Shown: positions 7,326 to 8,639 of the stretch, piece after piece
Numbering within the stretch: position 1 is the stretch's first letter
How the letters are laid out: each line of letters starts with the position of its first letter
Source: an uncultured Gemmatimonadota bacterium
GTDB lineage: Bacteria; Gemmatimonadota; Gemmatimonadetes; Gemmatimonadales; Gemmatimonadaceae
Assembly (NCBI GenBank): GCA_903906325.1
Contig: CAIVJV010000270.1
Coordinates: 1-8,639, forward strand
DNA length: 8,639 nucleotides
Direction of reading: 5' to 3'
Notes under the pieces: model-generated
The model's database searches: none
Told to the model about the DNA's origin: nothing
What the model saw: the letters and a program-made list of their open reading frames with translations, nothing else
Translations under genes and position numbers: made by a program

Positions 7326-8639
7326 ATGGACTCCCGCGATCGTTTCACCCCTGACTCGCGCGCTGAACTGACCGGGCTCGCCCCGGAAGCCGCCGCGAAG
7401 CTCATCACCGCCACGAGCGAGGTCGCCCTCGTCGTGGACCGTGAAGGCGTGATTCGTCATGTGTCCTTCTCTGGCGCCGAGGCGCCGGTGGCTGGAGCGG
7501 AGGAGTGGGTGGGGAAGGCGTGGGTCGATACCGTGACCTCGGAATCGCGCGGCAAGATCGAGGGGCTCCTGCGCGAGGCGGCGAGCGGCGGGTCCACCCG
7601 GCGGCGGCAGGTGAATCATCCCTCGCGCACGGGGGCCGACATCCCCGTGGCCTACAACGCGGTGCGTGCCGACGATGGCTCGGTCATCGCCGTCGGGCGC
7701 GACCTCCGCGCGATCTCCACGCTCCAGCAACGCCTCGTCGATACCCAACAGGCGATGGAGCGCGACTATTGGAAGCTGCGCCATGTGGAGACGCGCTACC
7801 GGCTCCTCTTCCAGCTCTCCACCGACGCGATCGTCGTCGTCGATGCCGATACGATGCGGATCGTCGATGCCTCGAACTCCGCCGCCCGCCTCTTCGACCT
7901 CCCCGCGGAGAAGTTGATCGGGAAGCCCTTCCCACTCGGGATCGCGGCCGACCAGACGCGTGCGGTGGAGGATCTCCTCGCGGCCGCGCGGACCACCGGC
8001 CACGCCGGTGATGTGCGCATCCAGCTCGCCGAGGGGCGTGGCGAGGCCCTGGCCTCGGCCTCCTGCTTCCGGCAGGAGAACATGACGCTCCTCCTCGTGC
8101 GCCTCGCGCGCTTCTCCTCCCCCGAGGTGGGCCCGACCGCGTCGACGCGTGACCTCCTGCTCCAACTCGTCGGCCGTGCCCCCGATGCCTTCGTCCTCAC
8201 CGACGACGAAGGGGACATCGTCTATGCGAACCGCGCCTTCCTCGATCTCGTGCAGCTCGGGAGCGAGGAGCAGGTGAAGGGACGCTCGCTCGGCAACTGG
8301 GTCGGACGGCCCGGCGCCGATCTCGCGGTCTTCCTGACCACGCTCAAGAAGCACAACGTCGTGCGGGTCGCCGCGAGCGGGATCCGCGGCGAACTCGGCC
8401 TCAGCACCGAGATCGAGATCTCCGCCGTCACGATGCCCGGTGATGCGGGGACCACGATGGGGTTCCTGATGCGCGACGTCGGTCGGCGCGTCGCGACGGT
8501 GCCGCATGGCGCACGCGATCTCACCAAGGCGGTGGAGGATCTCACCGCGCTCGTCGGCCGCGTCTCCCTCCCGACCCTCGTGAAGGACACCACCGACCTG
8601 GTCGAGCGGCACTTCATCGAAGCCGCGCTCGAGCTCACC
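7326..8639 (+). CDS. ppsR: PpsR/CrtJ photosynthesis gene repressor (3' end cut off by window edge)
   Basis: PpsR/CrtJ is the oxygen-responsive repressor of bch, crt and puc genes that binds TGT-N12-ACA pairs. The open frame covers 438 codons to the window edge; the family has about 460-480 residues, so only the end of the HTH is missing. Domains: N-terminal PAS (about 20-120); a glutamine-rich coiled linker around RDLRAISTLQQRLVDTQQAM (125-144) leading into VETRYRLLFQ (154-163), diagnostic for PpsR; PAS (about 155-260); PAS (about 280-386, with DIVYANRAF); and the start of a Fis-type HTH with LVERHFIEAALELT at the edge. The only cysteine seen is Cys247, close to the redox Cys at 249/251 in the Rhodobacter proteins. 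The Phe430 position appears to be where the second redox Cys sits in those proteins. ATG at 7326 is the first in-frame start after the aerR stop; its Shine-Dalgarno is poor, suggesting coupling to aerR. Confidence 0.95.
   Translation, partial: MDSRDRFTPDSRAELTGLAPEAAAKLITATSEVALVVDREGVIRHVSFSGAEAPVAGAEEWVGKAWVDTVTSESRGKIEGLLREAASGGSTRRRQVNHPSRTGADIPVAYNAVRADDGSVIAVGRDLRAISTLQQRLVDTQQAMERDYWKLRHVETRYRLLFQLSTDAIVVVDADTMRIVDASNSAARLFDLPAEKLIGKPFPLGIAADQTRAVEDLLAAARTTGHAGDVRIQLAEGRGEALASASCFRQENMTLLLVRLARFSSPEVGPTASTRDLLLQLVGRAPDAFVLTDDEGDIVYANRAFLDLVQLGSEEQVKGRSLGNWVGRPGADLAVFLTTLKKHNVVRVAASGIRGELGLSTEIEISAVTMPGDAGTTMGFLMRDVGRRVATVPHGARDLTKAVEDLTALVGRVSLPTLVKDTTDLVERHFIEAALELT

Noticed and set aside
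7293..8612. A 439-codon open frame on the minus strand, antisense to ppsR
   Set aside because: The plus strand encodes a clear three-PAS PpsR; the antisense product is a His/Gly/Arg/Glu-rich composition artefact.
1..8639. A previously undescribed defence, mobile or RNA-based system
   Set aside because: All of the window is accounted for by known photosynthesis genes and their control region. I saw no integrase, transposase, array repeats, structured RNA element or unknown conserved gene.

Overview
This window is a section of a purple-bacterial type photosynthesis gene cluster. It makes enzymes of bacteriochlorophyll a synthesis, together with the regulators AerR and PpsR that normally control such clusters. 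The DNA is GC-rich with strong third-position GC. The combination of BchF, the light-independent protochlorophyllide reductase subunits BchN and BchB, the chelatase subunit BchH, and AerR/PpsR points to an (aerobic) anoxygenic phototroph with a type-II reaction centre. Proteobacteria or a Gemmatimonadota member that acquired the cluster by transfer both fit. I cannot settle the phylum from sequence alone.

Layout. From about 6405 down to base 1, on the minus strand, runs a tightly packed operon bchF-bchN-bchB-bchH. Its junctions are a 4-base overlap, a 3-base gap and an 11-base overlap. bchH is cut off by the left edge of the window after 1010 codons; bchL and bchM usually follow in such operons but are not visible. 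From about 6600 to the right edge, on the plus strand, lie aerR (a B12-binding antirepressor) and then ppsR (a three-PAS repressor). ppsR is cut off by the right edge just inside its helix-turn-helix. There is no gene-free stretch over 300 bases, and I saw no tRNA, rRNA, CRISPR array, insertion sequence or convincing terminator.

How it works together. BchH (with BchI/BchD elsewhere) inserts Mg into protoporphyrin IX. BchN and BchB (with BchL elsewhere) reduce the D ring of protochlorophyllide. BchF hydrates the 3-vinyl group on the way to bacteriochlorophyll a. The roughly 195-base divergent region between bchF and aerR holds the most striking signal. It is a symmetric 34-base element, TGT-N12-ACGT-N12-ACA, that can be read as two near-consensus PpsR sites sharing a central ACGT. 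Its two outer arms are perfect TTGACA -35 hexamers facing away from each other. One dimer pair of PpsR could therefore shut both the bch operon and its own regulators' operon.

The window is otherwise a known kind of locus. I found no evidence of a wholly new system. The points worth a second look are the operator architecture, an AT-rich patch inside aerR, and the apparent loss of one redox cysteine in PpsR.
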